Shown: positions 34,775 through 42,888 of the stretch, piece after piece | Layout: each line of letters opens with the position of its first letter | Position numbering within the stretch: position 1 is the stretch's first letter | Source: Acidilobaceae archaeon | GTDB taxonomy: Archaea; Thermoproteota; Thermoprotei_A; Sulfolobales; Acidilobaceae | Direction: 5' to 3' | NCBI GenBank assembly: GCA_027014125.1 | Contig: JALWEI010000028.1 | Location: forward strand, 1 to 64,000 | DNA length: 64,000 nt | The notes under the pieces: model-generated | Seen by the model: the letters and a program-made list of their open reading frames with translations, nothing else | Database searches by the model: none | Told to the model about the DNA's origin: nothing | Translations under genes and position numbers: made by a program

Positions 34775-35257
34775 CTACTCCTCTATGTATACAATGTCTC
34801 CTCCCCTGGCCTTGAGTTTTCTAAGGATCCTTGCAGCCCTCCTCCTGTAGGATGAGTATGCCTCCCTCCTGGTTCTGGCCGGCCTTGCTGTTAGGTGTTC
34901 TCGAACCGCTACTATTGTGATACTGGCTCCCTCACTCTTTACCTTTTTCCTAATCTCCTCTAGGTCCTCCTTGATCTCGTGTGGATCTACTAGTGGTATC
35001 TCTATTACCGCCTCCTCTGTGCCCCTCTCCCAGCTTAACCCGTATACTACTACTCCTCTCCACTTCCTGGCGAAGGCTTCTACAAGGTTGGAGAGGAGGC
35101 CTGTCACCCTGTTTGGCCTGTACTCATCTAGCCCATGCTTCTCCATGTATTCCTCCATATTGTCTAGGTCCATGATTACTAGTGTGCCAACCGTCAGGGG
35201 GGTCGGTGTGAGACTAGGCCTGTCACCATATCCATCCTTGGCTGCCCGCTTCCTCAT
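34775..35257 (-). CDS. Palm-domain (GGDEF / GTP cyclohydrolase III-like) nucleotide enzyme candidate
   Basis: The 160-residue protein has the layout of a single palm fold. There is a beta strand ending in MDLDN (Asp30, Asp32), a helix with R-x-NRVTGLLSNLVEAFARKWRGVVVYG, then an acidic turn ERGTEE, a strand AVIEIP, a helix DPHEIKEDLEEIRKKV, and a strand ASITIVAV. This resembles archaeal GTP cyclohydrolase III and minimal CRISPR-type polymerase domains; the assignment is by pattern only. GGTGGAGGGG stands just before the ATG at 35257, and a TATA box at 35310-35318 lies inside a longer open frame reaching 35308, so the ATG is the start. Divergent from tbp, convergent with TIP49. Confidence 0.6.
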   Translation of the reverse strand: MRKRAAKDGYGDRPSLTPTPLTVGTLVIMDLDNMEEYMEKHGLDEYRPNRVTGLLSNLVEAFARKWRGVVVYGLSWERGTEEAVIEIPLVDPHEIKEDLEEIRKKVKSEGASITIVAVREHLTARPARTRREAYSSYRRRAARILRKLKARGGDIVYIEE

Positions 35258-35309
35258 ACCCCTCCACCAACCCCCTTTGCGTGGGTTATTGGCTAGGCCC
35301 GGCTGCATG

Positions 35310-35318
35310 TTATATACT
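35310..35318 (-). promoter_or_regulatory. TATA box of the palm-domain gene
   Basis: AGTATATAA on the minus strand places the transcript start near 35286, leaving a 28-nt leader with a strong ribosome site before the ATG at 35257. Confidence 0.5.
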
Positions 35319-35332
35319 GTATTATTAGTAGG

Positions 35333-35340
35333 CTTTAAAT
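35333..35340 (+). promoter_or_regulatory. TATA box of tbp
   Basis: CTTTAAAT is centred about 37 nt before the ATG of tbp at 35374, placing the start near 35362. TTTAAAAG at 35354-35361 is a closer but less well spaced alternative. Confidence 0.45.
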
Positions 35341-35373
35341 AGTAGTCCGAGCGTTTAAAAGTACGGTGTAATT

Positions 35374-35973
35374 ATGAAGAAAGACGCTAAAGAGGGCAAA
35401 TCACATGACAAGTATCCCGAGCCTGAGCATAAAATTGAGAACATAGTTGCTACTGTCATTCTAGATCACCCACTTGACCTAAATCTAATAGAGACTAGGA
35501 TACCGGACGTGGATTACAATCCAGACCAGTTTCCAGGCCTAGTGTATAGACTTCAGAAGCCTAAGGTAACTGCTCTAATCTTCAAGTCGGGCAAGATGGT
35601 CATAACCGGGTCTAAGAGCGTGAAGGAGCTCGTAGTCTCGGTAAAGAGGATCCTGAGGACCCTTATGGAGCACGGGATAGAGATAAGGGGGAGGCCGCAG
35701 ATCCAGATTCAGAATATAGTCGCCTCTGCAAACCTTCACGTCTACATAGACCTGGAGAAGGCGGCATTTATACTCGAGAGGAGCATGTATGAGCCTGAGC
35801 AGTTCCCTGGGCTGATATATAGGATGGATAAGCCCCGGGTGGTCCTGCTCATATTCAGTAGTGGGAAGATGGTTATAACTGGTGCTAAGAGGGAGGAGGA
35901 GGTTGCAGAGGCTGTTAATACCATCTATAAGACCTTGAAGGAGAATAGCTGTATACTCGGCCCGGCCGATTAG
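35374..35973 (+). CDS. tbp: TATA-box binding protein
   Basis: General transcription factor that binds archaeal TATA boxes. The 199-residue protein consists of two direct repeats, with [17 protein letters not shown] / QFPGLVYRL / [11 protein letters not shown] and [17 protein letters not shown] / QFPGLIYRM / [12 protein letters not shown] 20-residue charged N-terminal tail precedes the first repeat and a short tail follows the second. Near-perfect repeat symmetry is typical of archaeal TBPs. Confidence 0.98.
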   Translation: MKKDAKEGKSHDKYPEPEHKIENIVATVILDHPLDLNLIETRIPDVDYNPDQFPGLVYRLQKPKVTALIFKSGKMVITGSKSVKELVVSVKRILRTLMEHGIEIRGRPQIQIQNIVASANLHVYIDLEKAAFILERSMYEPEQFPGLIYRMDKPRVVLLIFSSGKMVITGAKREEEVAEAVNTIYKTLKENSCILGPAD

Positions 35974-35977
35974 CAGG

Positions 35978-36733
35978 CTATCCTAGGATCTGCTCTAGTA
36001 TCTCCAGCCTAGCTAGCTCCATTATGCCCCCCGACTCGTCTACTATATATGGGACTGCGAGGTCTACGAGTCCCTGCTCCCTGATTAGGGGGGACAGGTA
36101 TGCTTCCCTAACGCTACTTATAATGTTTCCGGTCTGGTAGGTTCCCATAGCTGGTATTATGACTGCCGTGCCCCCGCTATCTAGTGGTACTCTTAGGAAT
36201 ACTGGGAATTTTACCCTTGAGCCTCCTACTCTTACCTGTATTGATGGGTGCTCGTGGCCTAGCACGATTACTCCACTAGTGTCCTTGGGCTTCTTGTGTC
36301 CATGTATAACATTGATGCCGTGTACCTCTATCTCGTCTTCTATGAATTCCGCTCCTTCAGATTTTATTATTGTCGATATGAAGTTGTCATGGTTCCCCCT
36401 GATCACGATCACCTCTTTATATAGAGTGAGCGCTTCTCTTATGAATGTTGAGACCTCTTCCCTCTCGCTTCTTAGCAGCTTGTTGAACGCGTGTTTGATG
36501 TCTCCCGCTATCACTAGTTTCCTCGTGCCGGGGGAGGCGTTTGCTATCTCCCTGAGAGTCTTGATGGCGTTTCTCAGCTGGACACGGGGTAGGTAGACTC
36601 CGTCCCGGGAGAGTGCTTCCTCGTATCCAAGGTGTAGGTCCGCTACTATAACGTAGTCTTGTATCCTTGCCGCTGGTAGTCCTGGTAGGGCGTGTATTCC
36701 GGGTGCTATCTCTACTTCACTGTTGGCCAGCAC
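35978..36733 (-). CDS. Calcineurin-like metallophosphoesterase (COG1407-like)
   Basis: The 251-residue cytoplasmic enzyme has all five dimetal motifs: DLHLGYEE, GDIKHAF, GNHDNF, HGHKKP and GHEHPS. It belongs to the archaeal ICC-like group (COG1407), whose substrates are unknown. It is convergent with tbp (4 bp gap) and has no obvious partner. Confidence 0.9.
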   Translation of the reverse strand: MLANSEVEIAPGIHALPGLPAARIQDYVIVADLHLGYEEALSRDGVYLPRVQLRNAIKTLREIANASPGTRKLVIAGDIKHAFNKLLRSEREEVSTFIREALTLYKEVIVIRGNHDNFISTIIKSEGAEFIEDEIEVHGINVIHGHKKPKDTSGVIVLGHEHPSIQVRVGGSRVKFPVFLRVPLDSGGTAVIIPAMGTYQTGNIISSVREAYLSPLIREQGLVDLAVPYIVDESGGIMELARLEILEQILG

Positions 36734-36826
36734 CTGGTATCCCCGGGAGGGGCTTGGTTGAGCTGTAGCGGTATTACCGTTTATGCCGTGTGATGGTGGT
36801 TAGGAGCCCGGGTGTGGGCGGTTGTG

Positions 36827-36933
36827 TGGCGGGCCCGCCGGGATTTGAACCCGGGACTTCCGCCCTACAGGCCAGGGCTCTGTAGGTCTACGGGTTAAGA
36901 GCCCGCCGCTCTACCAGGCTGAGCTACGGGCCC
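36827..36933 (-). tRNA. tRNA-Lys(CTT) with a non-canonical intron in the variable loop (45/46), CCA encoded
   Basis: Acceptor GGGCCCG/CGGGCCC, D stem GCTC/GAGC, anticodon stem GCGGG/CCCGT and loop CTCTTAA (anticodon CTT), T arm CCGGG-TTCAAAT-CCCGG, G73 and encoded CCA (36827-36829). There is no room for an intron in the anticodon loop. A 30-nt insert (36858-36887) sits in the variable loop and fits a perfect bulge-helix-bulge: central helix CCGT/GCGG, bulges AGA and AAG, inner hairpin CCTACAG/CTGTAGG. Splicing after the second bulge base gives the variable loop AGGTC. Confidence 0.92.
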
Positions 36934-36989
36934 ACCCCGCCCGTTTGGAGGGTCTATCGGCCTCTGGGGTTATTAACTATTACCCTGTG

Positions 36990-38042
36990 CTACCTGGCAA
37001 CGTAGATGTTATCCTTAGATCTGGCTATTCTGACTGTCATACTGGTTCCTGGGCTAGCCTTTCTGCCTAGGACAGCTATGATCCTCTTCCACCTGTAGTC
37101 TACTGCTAGCATCTCGCCCACGTGCCACCCCTCTCCTAGTATGTGGACTTTTACCCTGTCCCCGGGCTTATACTCCTCTGCAACCTTGGGCGCTCTCCTG
37201 AAGCCGATCTCCTCTGGGCCTACTCTGAGCCTGTACCCAGTCTCCTCTTCCAGCTTCTTCAGCCACTTGTAGAATCTGCTCCAGCTCCACGGCTTTACTC
37301 CTGGAGGGCTTCTACCCCACTTGTGGGCCTGGTAGTTCTGTATTAGCACTCCGGTCGGCCAGCCAGACTTTACACCGGCACCTGCTTCTTTGGCCCACTC
37401 TATTAGCCTCTTCATCTCTTCCTCGTTGAAGCCTGGTACTAGTACTGGGGTCAACACCACGTCTATCCTCGTATTCCTTATAGCCCATTCAGCCACCTCT
37501 AGTATCCTTGAGGGGTTGTACCATTGCACCCCTACTAGCGTCCTAGCCTTGCCTGTATCCACAGCGTCTATGCTTAGGTTTATCCTGTCTAGCCCTGCCT
37601 CTGCCAGCTTCCTTACCAGGCCCTTGGAGAGGAAGCCCCCGTGCGTCTCTATGGCTATCCTCTCCACCCACCTACTGGAGCGTAGCCTCTTGACAAGGTC
37701 TAGTATCCCCGGGTGGGATAGAGGCTCTCCCACCCCATCTATTAGGGCCTCTACCTTGACCCCCTTAGCCTCTGCAACCATATCGACCCAGTATGCTAGC
37801 CAGCTAGTGTCCACCATGAACTCTGCCTGCCTCGTCCTGCTACTTGGACCTGCATCGACGCTACAGAATATGCATGAGTGGGGGCACCATGTGTAGGGTC
37901 TTACCTGGAGCACGTTTGATCCACGATCGATAACCCCGAAGGCGATGTGGCCCATTAGGGGTATCGGTTTTCCTATCATAACTACTGGCCTACCAGCTAC
38001 TGTTCCAGCCCTAGTCAGGATCCTGTCTCTAATGTATAGCAT
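36990..38042 (-). CDS. Radical SAM enzyme with C-terminal TRAM-like domain (COG2100-like)
   Basis: The 350-residue protein has the [4Fe-4S] motif CPHSCIFC (Cys53, Cys57, Cys60, C-x3-C-x2-C) in WCPHSCIFCSVDAG, then IDGVGEPLSHP and THGGFLSKG, which follow the radical SAM barrel. The last 70 residues form a beta-rich domain (EYKPGDRVKVHILGEGWHVGE) resembling an RNA-binding TRAM. The substrate is unknown; the TRAM suggests RNA or tRNA modification (inference). Confidence 0.88.
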   Translation of the reverse strand: MLYIRDRILTRAGTVAGRPVVMIGKPIPLMGHIAFGVIDRGSNVLQVRPYTWCPHSCIFCSVDAGPSSRTRQAEFMVDTSWLAYWVDMVAEAKGVKVEALIDGVGEPLSHPGILDLVKRLRSSRWVERIAIETHGGFLSKGLVRKLAEAGLDRINLSIDAVDTGKARTLVGVQWYNPSRILEVAEWAIRNTRIDVVLTPVLVPGFNEEEMKRLIEWAKEAGAGVKSGWPTGVLIQNYQAHKWGRSPPGVKPWSWSRFYKWLKKLEEETGYRLRVGPEEIGFRRAPKVAEEYKPGDRVKVHILGEGWHVGEMLAVDYRWKRIIAVLGRKASPGTSMTVRIARSKDNIYVAR

Positions 38043-38124
38043 GCGGGCCCGGGCCTCCAGCCTGTGTGCCTGGTGGTAAGAGTATTATAGATTAGCTTGT
38101 ACTGGTAGCCCCGGTGTTGGGCGG

Positions 38125-38493
38125 ATGATGGGGTTTAATCCTAAGGATCTTAGAAGGGCCATGAAGAGGATGGGTATAAAGCTTGAGGAGTTGGATGCCG
38201 TTAGGGTTATTATAGAGCTGGATGACGGGTCCAGGCTCATAGTCTCGAGCCCCCAGGTCTCTGTTATGAGGATGAAGGGGCAGCCTCCCATGATCTACGT
38301 GGTCGGTGATATCTCGAAGGAGGAGCCGGTGGAGGAGGCTCCCGAGATCAGTGAGGAGGATGTGGCCCTTGTTGCCGAGCAAGCTGGGGTCTCGCTTGAA
38401 GATGCGAGGAAGGCCCTGGAGGAGGCGGGTGGCGATATCGCCGAGGCCATACTCAGGCTACAGGAGGGTAGGGGGACGGGTGGACAGACTTAG
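38125..38493 (+). CDS. Archaeal nascent polypeptide-associated complex protein
   Basis: Ribosome-associated chaperone. The 122-residue protein has the NAC beta-barrel domain (LDAVRVIIELDDGSRLIVSSP, then PPMIYVVGD) and a C-terminal UBA domain (DVALVAEQAGVSLEDARKAL). It is the archaeal homodimeric alpha-type NAC. Start is at the first of two adjacent ATGs. The last 41 bp overlap the convergent HTH regulator gene. Confidence 0.95.
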   Translation: MMGFNPKDLRRAMKRMGIKLEELDAVRVIIELDDGSRLIVSSPQVSVMRMKGQPPMIYVVGDISKEEPVEEAPEISEEDVALVAEQAGVSLEDARKALEEAGGDIAEAILRLQEGRGTGGQT

Positions 38494-39217
38494 ATCGTAG
38501 CCTCGTGATCATCTCATCCACACTCTTAGCTAGGCTGAGGATGAGTGGGACCCCGTCAAGCCTGGCGAGCTCTATGGCAAGCGGGTCGATATGCCTCCTG
38601 GGTCCATGTATGACTACAACGCTAGGCTTGACGGGTGATACCCTAACAGCAACCATTGGGCTCCTACCAGCCCTTACGCCGGTGAATATGATCGCCCTCT
38701 CTGGGGTTGTCCCGAATAGCGCGTAGAATTGTATCCCACTAAGCGATGCTATCGCTTTCAGGCTATCCACTACAGTATAGCCATACACAACCCTATCCGT
38801 ATGGAGCTCGGGGGTCAGCACCGTGCCTTGGACTAGGTCCGCGAGCTCGCTGACCGTCACTCCCCTGTCGAACTCGCTCATGTCTAACACTGACTCTAGG
38901 GGTACATTGAGTGTTCTACTAAGTATACTCACCTTCTCGTAGCCCCTCCTAGAATCCAACTCTATAAGACTTAGTACAAACCTCTTTATGAACTTGGATC
39001 CAGGATTCCTCCTACCCTTCTCATAATCACTAATGACACTGGATGAGATACCCATAACCCTCGCTATATCATGCTGACTCACCCCGAAATACTCTCTCCA
39101 CTTCCTCAACGCACTCCCAGGCTCGTCACTAAACACTATGTCACCAGAGATCCTCCTTGCTATCGCCTCTATCACATAACTCTTCACACTACCTTCAACC
39201 ATAGCCTTCCACCCCAT
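38453..39217 (-). CDS. HTH transcriptional regulator (COG1709-like)
   Basis: The 254-residue protein has an XRE-type helix-turn-helix at about 38-75 (WREYFGVSQHDIARVMGIS, then VISDYEKGRRNPG) and a C-terminal domain of about 120 residues with the LTPELHTDRVVYGYTVVDSL pattern of archaeal COG1709 regulators. Ligand and target are unknown. A palindromic TATA element at 39269-39280 could drive it. Confidence 0.9.
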   Translation of the reverse strand: MGWKAMVEGSVKSYVIEAIARRISGDIVFSDEPGSALRKWREYFGVSQHDIARVMGISSSVISDYEKGRRNPGSKFIKRFVLSLIELDSRRGYEKVSILSRTLNVPLESVLDMSEFDRGVTVSELADLVQGTVLTPELHTDRVVYGYTVVDSLKAIASLSGIQFYALFGTTPERAIIFTGVRAGRSPMVAVRVSPVKPSVVVIHGPRRHIDPLAIELARLDGVPLILSLAKSVDEMITRLRSKSVHPSPYPPVA

Positions 39218-39268
39218 CCATAACTAGACGACAAGAGTCTATAAACAAACCTAGCTCCCACTCTATAC

Positions 39269-39280
39269 GGTTATATAACC
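39269..39280. promoter_or_regulatory. Palindromic TATA box between the HTH gene and tRNA-Pro
   Basis: GGTTATATAACC is perfectly palindromic. It lies about 37 nt before the tRNA-Pro 5' end and about 57 nt before the regulator start on the other strand, so it might serve either direction. Confidence 0.5.
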
Positions 39281-39311
39281 CACAGGCAGATCAACACACT
39301 ACTGGAGTGGT

Positions 39312-39422
39312 GGGCCCGTCGTCTAGCCTGGCTAGGATGCGGGGTACGCTCCACCCGTGCCCGGGGGGAGCGCCCGACTCGGGACCCCGTGGTCCGGGGT
39401 TCAAATCCCCGCGGGCCCACCA
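39312..39422 (+). tRNA. tRNA-Pro(CGG) with a non-canonical intron at 32/33, CCA encoded
   Basis: Acceptor GGGCCCG/CGGGCCC, A73 and encoded CCA (39420-39422). D stem GTCT/GGAT and T arm CGGGG-TTCAAAT-CCCCG are intact. The anticodon stem CGGGG/CCCCG is split by a 33-nt intron (39346-39378). The bulge-helix-bulge is exact: central helix CGGG/CCCG, bulges GTA and ACT, inner hairpin CGCTCC/GGAGCG. Cutting after the second bulge base restores the loop TTCGGGA, with U33 and anticodon CGG. Confidence 0.9.
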
Positions 39423-39439
39423 CTATAGCGCACCTACAC

Positions 39440-40051
39440 CTAGTACCTCTCTATATAGTATCTACCACCGCACGGTGGTTTGCTATGGTCACTCACGGTG
39501 CTAGATAGTATGGAACATTTCTTACTATCCCTGTCATAAAATAGGCATTTCAAACATGATACACCATCCACACTTATATTTATATCTCCTATATTTATAT
39601 CTATAAGCTTTAAATGTAGTATATCCCCGTTATCATCGGAGCCGCAAACCTCCTCTATGCCTCTCCCTATTGCCTCAACGAATCTTTTGAAATCGCTGTT
39701 CATAGCGGCTTTTACTATTAAATTTCTAACTAGTCCAACATTAAATTCACATTCAAGTATTACTTTATCATTTTCATGTTTTATCTCAAATTTACATTTA
39801 TATTTTGAATCTGATGTACTTACGTATCTTATAGAAGTATTGTTTGCATGTATAACCATAGTCGTATCGAATATCCAAACCCTCCCAAATTTAACCCATT
39901 TAAATTTAATATTATATAAATTATTATCTAAAGGTTTTATTTCTTCCAGATTTTCTGTGCTACCGAATAGGGTGTGGGGATCTCTAAGTAAATGTATACA
40001 TTCCCGGAGTTTATCTGGATTTATATGCAATTGTTTAGTGTGTTTTAACAT
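39440..40051 (-). CDS. AT-rich unassigned protein: SRPBCC-like domain plus C-terminal Cys cluster
   Basis: The 203-residue protein has an N-terminal segment like a START/SRPBCC ligand-binding domain (LRECIHLLRDPHTLF, then NNLYNIKFKWV and an internal beta repeat, ending in a long helix). A C-terminal motif C-x2-C-x8-C-x12-C (SCLKCLFYDRDSKKC, then PPC) may bind zinc or an Fe-S cluster. Base composition is much more AT-rich than its neighbours. It lies just after tRNA-Pro, a frequent insertion site, so lateral acquisition is plausible. The fold call is tentative. Confidence 0.6.
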   Translation of the reverse strand: MLKHTKQLHINPDKLRECIHLLRDPHTLFGSTENLEEIKPLDNNLYNIKFKWVKFGRVWIFDTTMVIHANNTSIRYVSTSDSKYKCKFEIKHENDKVILECEFNVGLVRNLIVKAAMNSDFKRFVEAIGRGIEEVCGSDDNGDILHLKLIDINIGDINISVDGVSCLKCLFYDRDSKKCSILSSTVSDHSKPPCGGRYYIERY

Positions 40052-40354
40052 TTTGTGTCACCTGTATACCTGTGATTGCGTGTGTTACTAATGATAGTTA
40101 TAAGGTTATTGAATTAATTTCAATATTATAATTTTATGGTTTACGTTATACTGGTTGATTACTATTATAGATATTATATAATTATAGTTTATGTGATGTT
40201 GAATTTATTCTGTATGGTCAGGTCCATCCTCTGTCGTCATCGCTCGGGCAGCTCACCCACTCATCATCCCACGGTTCCAGGTGTAGGATGGTGGGATAAA
40301 GGAATATACATTTGATTGGCGTCTAGTTTTGTTGGGGTCTGGTGGGGTTTGTTG
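40052..40354. other. AT-rich gene-free stretch
   Basis: About 300 bp with no convincing gene. It contains AT-rich tracts at 40110-40205, where no ribosome site is visible, and TATA-like sequences (for example GAATATACA near 40302) that may serve the DtxR-like gene. An earlier TTG at 40316 leads the DtxR frame but lacks a good ribosome site. Confidence 0.4.
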
Positions 40355-40816
40355 AATAGGCATAGGGATCTGGTTACTGAGAGGAATATTGAGTATATGA
40401 GGGCTATATATAAGCTTGGGGGGAGGCCTGGGGGTTGTATAGTTAGGGTTGGTGATTTGGCTAAGGTTCTGGGCGTGTCTGCTTCTACCGTGAGCATTAT
40501 GATCCGGAGGTTGCAGTATAAGGGTTTGGTTAATGTTACCGAGGGTCAGGGTGTTTGCCTGACGAGGAAGGGGCTTCAGGTTTTGACTGAGTACATTTGG
40601 AAGCATGCTATAATAGAGTTGGTTATGGTTAGGGCTGGCGTGGATTCTGAGACTGCTAGGATGATTGCTAGGAAATTTGCTCCCGTGATGTCTGCCGATG
40701 ATGCGTGGACTATTGCTAGGGCTTTGGGTGTTCCTAGGGCTTGTCCTCATGGGAAGCTGATACCGTATCCTGGCACCCTTCTGGACCCTATGCAGGAGTA
40801 CTGTGGCTTGGAGTAG
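40355..40816 (+). CDS. DtxR/MntR-type metal-dependent transcriptional regulator
   Basis: Winged-helix repressor that uses Fe(II) or Mn(II). The 153-residue protein begins NRHRDLVTERNIEYMRAIY, then has the HTH (VRVGDLAKVLGVSASTVSIMIRRLQYKGLV) and the metal-site segment ending in PRACPHGKLIP, which matches CPHG in the family. No SH3-like third domain is present. The TTG at 40355 has GGTGGGG about 7 nt upstream; a TTG at 40316 would add 13 residues. It may control the Fe(III)-type ABC transporter at 47.9-52.5 kb (inference). Confidence 0.88.
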   Translation, partial: NRHRDLVTERNIEYMRAIYKLGGRPGGCIVRVGDLAKVLGVSASTVSIMIRRLQYKGLVNVTEGQGVCLTRKGLQVLTEYIWKHAIIELVMVRAGVDSETARMIARKFAPVMSADDAWTIARALGVPRACPHGKLIPYPGTLLDPMQEYCGLE

Positions 40817-40899
40817 GTGTGGATATTAATGTATGGCCCTTGGTTGCCCGGCATAAAACCCTTAAACCCCTCAGCTGTGTTGATCCTCCTATTGGGGTT

Positions 40900-40978
40900 G
40901 CGGCGGTCGTCTAGCCTGGACTAGGACGCCGGCCTGCCAAGCCGGAGGTCCCGGGTTCAAATCCCGGCCGCCGCACCA
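40900..40978 (+). tRNA. tRNA-Gly(GCC), no intron, CCA encoded
   Basis: Acceptor GCGGCGG/CCGCCGC, D stem GTCT with loop AGCCTGGACTA, anticodon stem CCGGC/GCCGG with loop CTGCCAA (anticodon GCC), T arm CCGGG-TTCAAAT-CCCGG, A73 and CCA. It is the only one of the four tRNA genes here without an intron. Confidence 0.95.
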
Positions 40979-40986
40979 TCCTGCCC

Positions 40987-42741
40987 TTACCGTTGCTGTG
41001 TTGTATTGGATCCTTCCTGTTTCCTGATCTCCTCCTCCCTTAGAACTCTCCTCAGTATCTTACCTACAGCCGTCTTCGGTAGGTCCTCTCTGAACTCTAC
41101 CATTTTTGGTACCTTATATGGTGCTAGGTGTTCCTTTGCATACTGTATTATGTCTTCCTCCGTCACTTTACCCTTGCACTCCTGTTTTAGCACCACGAAT
41201 GCCTTGGGCACCTCGTAGTATTCTGGGTGTGGTACTCCTATGACTGCCGCCTCTTTGATGCATGGGTGCTTGTATAGTACCTCTTCTATGTCTCTTGGGA
41301 ATACGCTGTATCCCTTGTACTTGATTATATCCTTCTTCCTGTCTACTATGTAGAAGTATCCCTCCTCGTCCATGTATGCTATGTCTCCTGTCCTAAGCCA
41401 TCTTCTGCCGCAGCACGTGAAGAAGACTTTCTGGTTCTCCTCAGGCCTGTTGTGGTATCCTTTCATTACTTGTGGGCCCGAGATGACTAGCTCTCCGGTC
41501 TCTCCTGGAGGCAGTATCACTGGCTCCTCTATGCTGGCAACCGCTGCCATGGTGCTTGGAACAGGCACTCCTATACTTCCCACCTTTGCCCTGCCTAGTA
41601 TAGGGTTGACGTGGGTTACGGGGCTGGTCTCTGTTAGGCCGTAGCCCTCCCTGAGCTTTGCCCCGGTTACCCTTTCGAACTCCTCAGCTACTGCTTTGGG
41701 TAGTGGTGCGGCCCCGCTTATGCACACCTCTAGGCTTCTCAGGTTATACCTGCTCCTCTTGGGGTGGTTTAGTATCGCTATGTACATGAGGGGGACGCCG
41801 TGGAATACTGTTGCCTTATGCTTTTGGATATCCTTCATGACGGTCTCTACATCCCATCTTGCATATGTTAGTATAGTGGCTGCCTTGTGGATCCCCGAGT
41901 TGAGGACAGCTGTCTGGCCGTAGATGTGGAACCATGGTAGGGCTCCTACGAAAACGTCCTCTCCCTTGACTCCCCTCTTGAACCATGCATCTATCTGGAT
42001 CACGTTTGCGAGGAGGTTGTAGTGTGTCAGTTCGGCCGCTTTCGGTGTCCCAGTCGTGCCTCCTGTGTACATGAGGGCGGCTACATCATTCTTTGGGTCT
42101 ATTCCCGGGTCTCCTGTGTATGGCTCCGCCGATGCCAGCTCCTCCTTGAATAGGGTGTGCTTGCCTCCTGTAGGTGGCTTTGGCGGCTTCGCCTTTAGCT
42201 TGTAGAGGAGTGATTTTATCCCTGGCAGGTAGTCCTGGATTCCCGTCCATATGACTTTGTCAACGCTGTCTGGGAGTCCTGCTAGGACCTTATCCCTGAA
42301 TATGTCTATTGCTACTAGGATCCTGGCTCCGTTGTCCTTTAGCTGCCTGTTTATCTCGTGGGGGCTGTAGAGGACATTCATGGGTGATACTGTAGCCCCT
42401 GCCATTAGGGTGCCGTAGTATGCTATTGCGAACTGGGGGCTATTGGGTAGGAATAGGGCTACCACATCTCCCCTGCCTACCCCGGCGCTCCGTAGCAGTC
42501 CCGCGAATCTGGATGCCGAGGAGTGGAGCTCCTTGTACGTCATCTTGTAGCCGTAGAAGTATATTGCAGTCCTATCCGGGTACCTTGCGGCAGACTCCTC
42601 TAGTATCGTATAGAGCGGCTTCTCCGGGACTTCAACCTCCTCCGGGACTCCCTCGTCGTATGCTTTGAGCCATGGTTTCGCCTCGTATCCCTTGTAGGCT
42701 GAGCTAGGATCCTGGGCCACTCTTGTCACACCGTTTTCCAT
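40987..42741 (-). CDS. AMP-forming acyl-CoA synthetase
   Basis: Activates a carboxylic (probably fatty) acid to acyl-CoA. The 584-residue protein shows YTGGTTGTPKAAELTH, GYGLTETSPV, YFYIVDRKKDIIKYKGYSVFP and KTAVGKILRR (A10 Lys), all in order. Length is typical of long-chain fatty-acid ligases. It could feed the acyl-CoA dehydrogenase and thiolase in the window. It ends 8 bp from the tRNA-Gly gene. Confidence 0.95.
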   Translation of the reverse strand: MENGVTRVAQDPSSAYKGYEAKPWLKAYDEGVPEEVEVPEKPLYTILEESAARYPDRTAIYFYGYKMTYKELHSSASRFAGLLRSAGVGRGDVVALFLPNSPQFAIAYYGTLMAGATVSPMNVLYSPHEINRQLKDNGARILVAIDIFRDKVLAGLPDSVDKVIWTGIQDYLPGIKSLLYKLKAKPPKPPTGGKHTLFKEELASAEPYTGDPGIDPKNDVAALMYTGGTTGTPKAAELTHYNLLANVIQIDAWFKRGVKGEDVFVGALPWFHIYGQTAVLNSGIHKAATILTYARWDVETVMKDIQKHKATVFHGVPLMYIAILNHPKRSRYNLRSLEVCISGAAPLPKAVAEEFERVTGAKLREGYGLTETSPVTHVNPILGRAKVGSIGVPVPSTMAAVASIEEPVILPPGETGELVISGPQVMKGYHNRPEENQKVFFTCCGRRWLRTGDIAYMDEEGYFYIVDRKKDIIKYKGYSVFPRDIEEVLYKHPCIKEAAVIGVPHPEYYEVPKAFVVLKQECKGKVTEEDIIQYAKEHLAPYKVPKMVEFREDLPKTAVGKILRRVLREEEIRKQEGSNTTQQR

Positions 42742-42888
42742 TGGATTCCTGTAGTTTTATATAGTTTAACTGGGGGCGGTCCCGCCTCGGGTTCGCTCGT
42801 CACCCCATGCACCCTGGGTCAGCAGCGATCAGGCCATGGCATCCCGCCCCCGTGGTTGGATGTGCGTCTTGCCGTGGGGTGATATTGG
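42742..42888. other. Gap before the acyl-CoA synthetase
   Basis: The 147 bp between the Cas4-like stop and the synthetase start holds the synthetase promoter; TATATAGTTTAA near 42756-42767 is AT-rich. No gene is visible. Confidence 0.35.
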
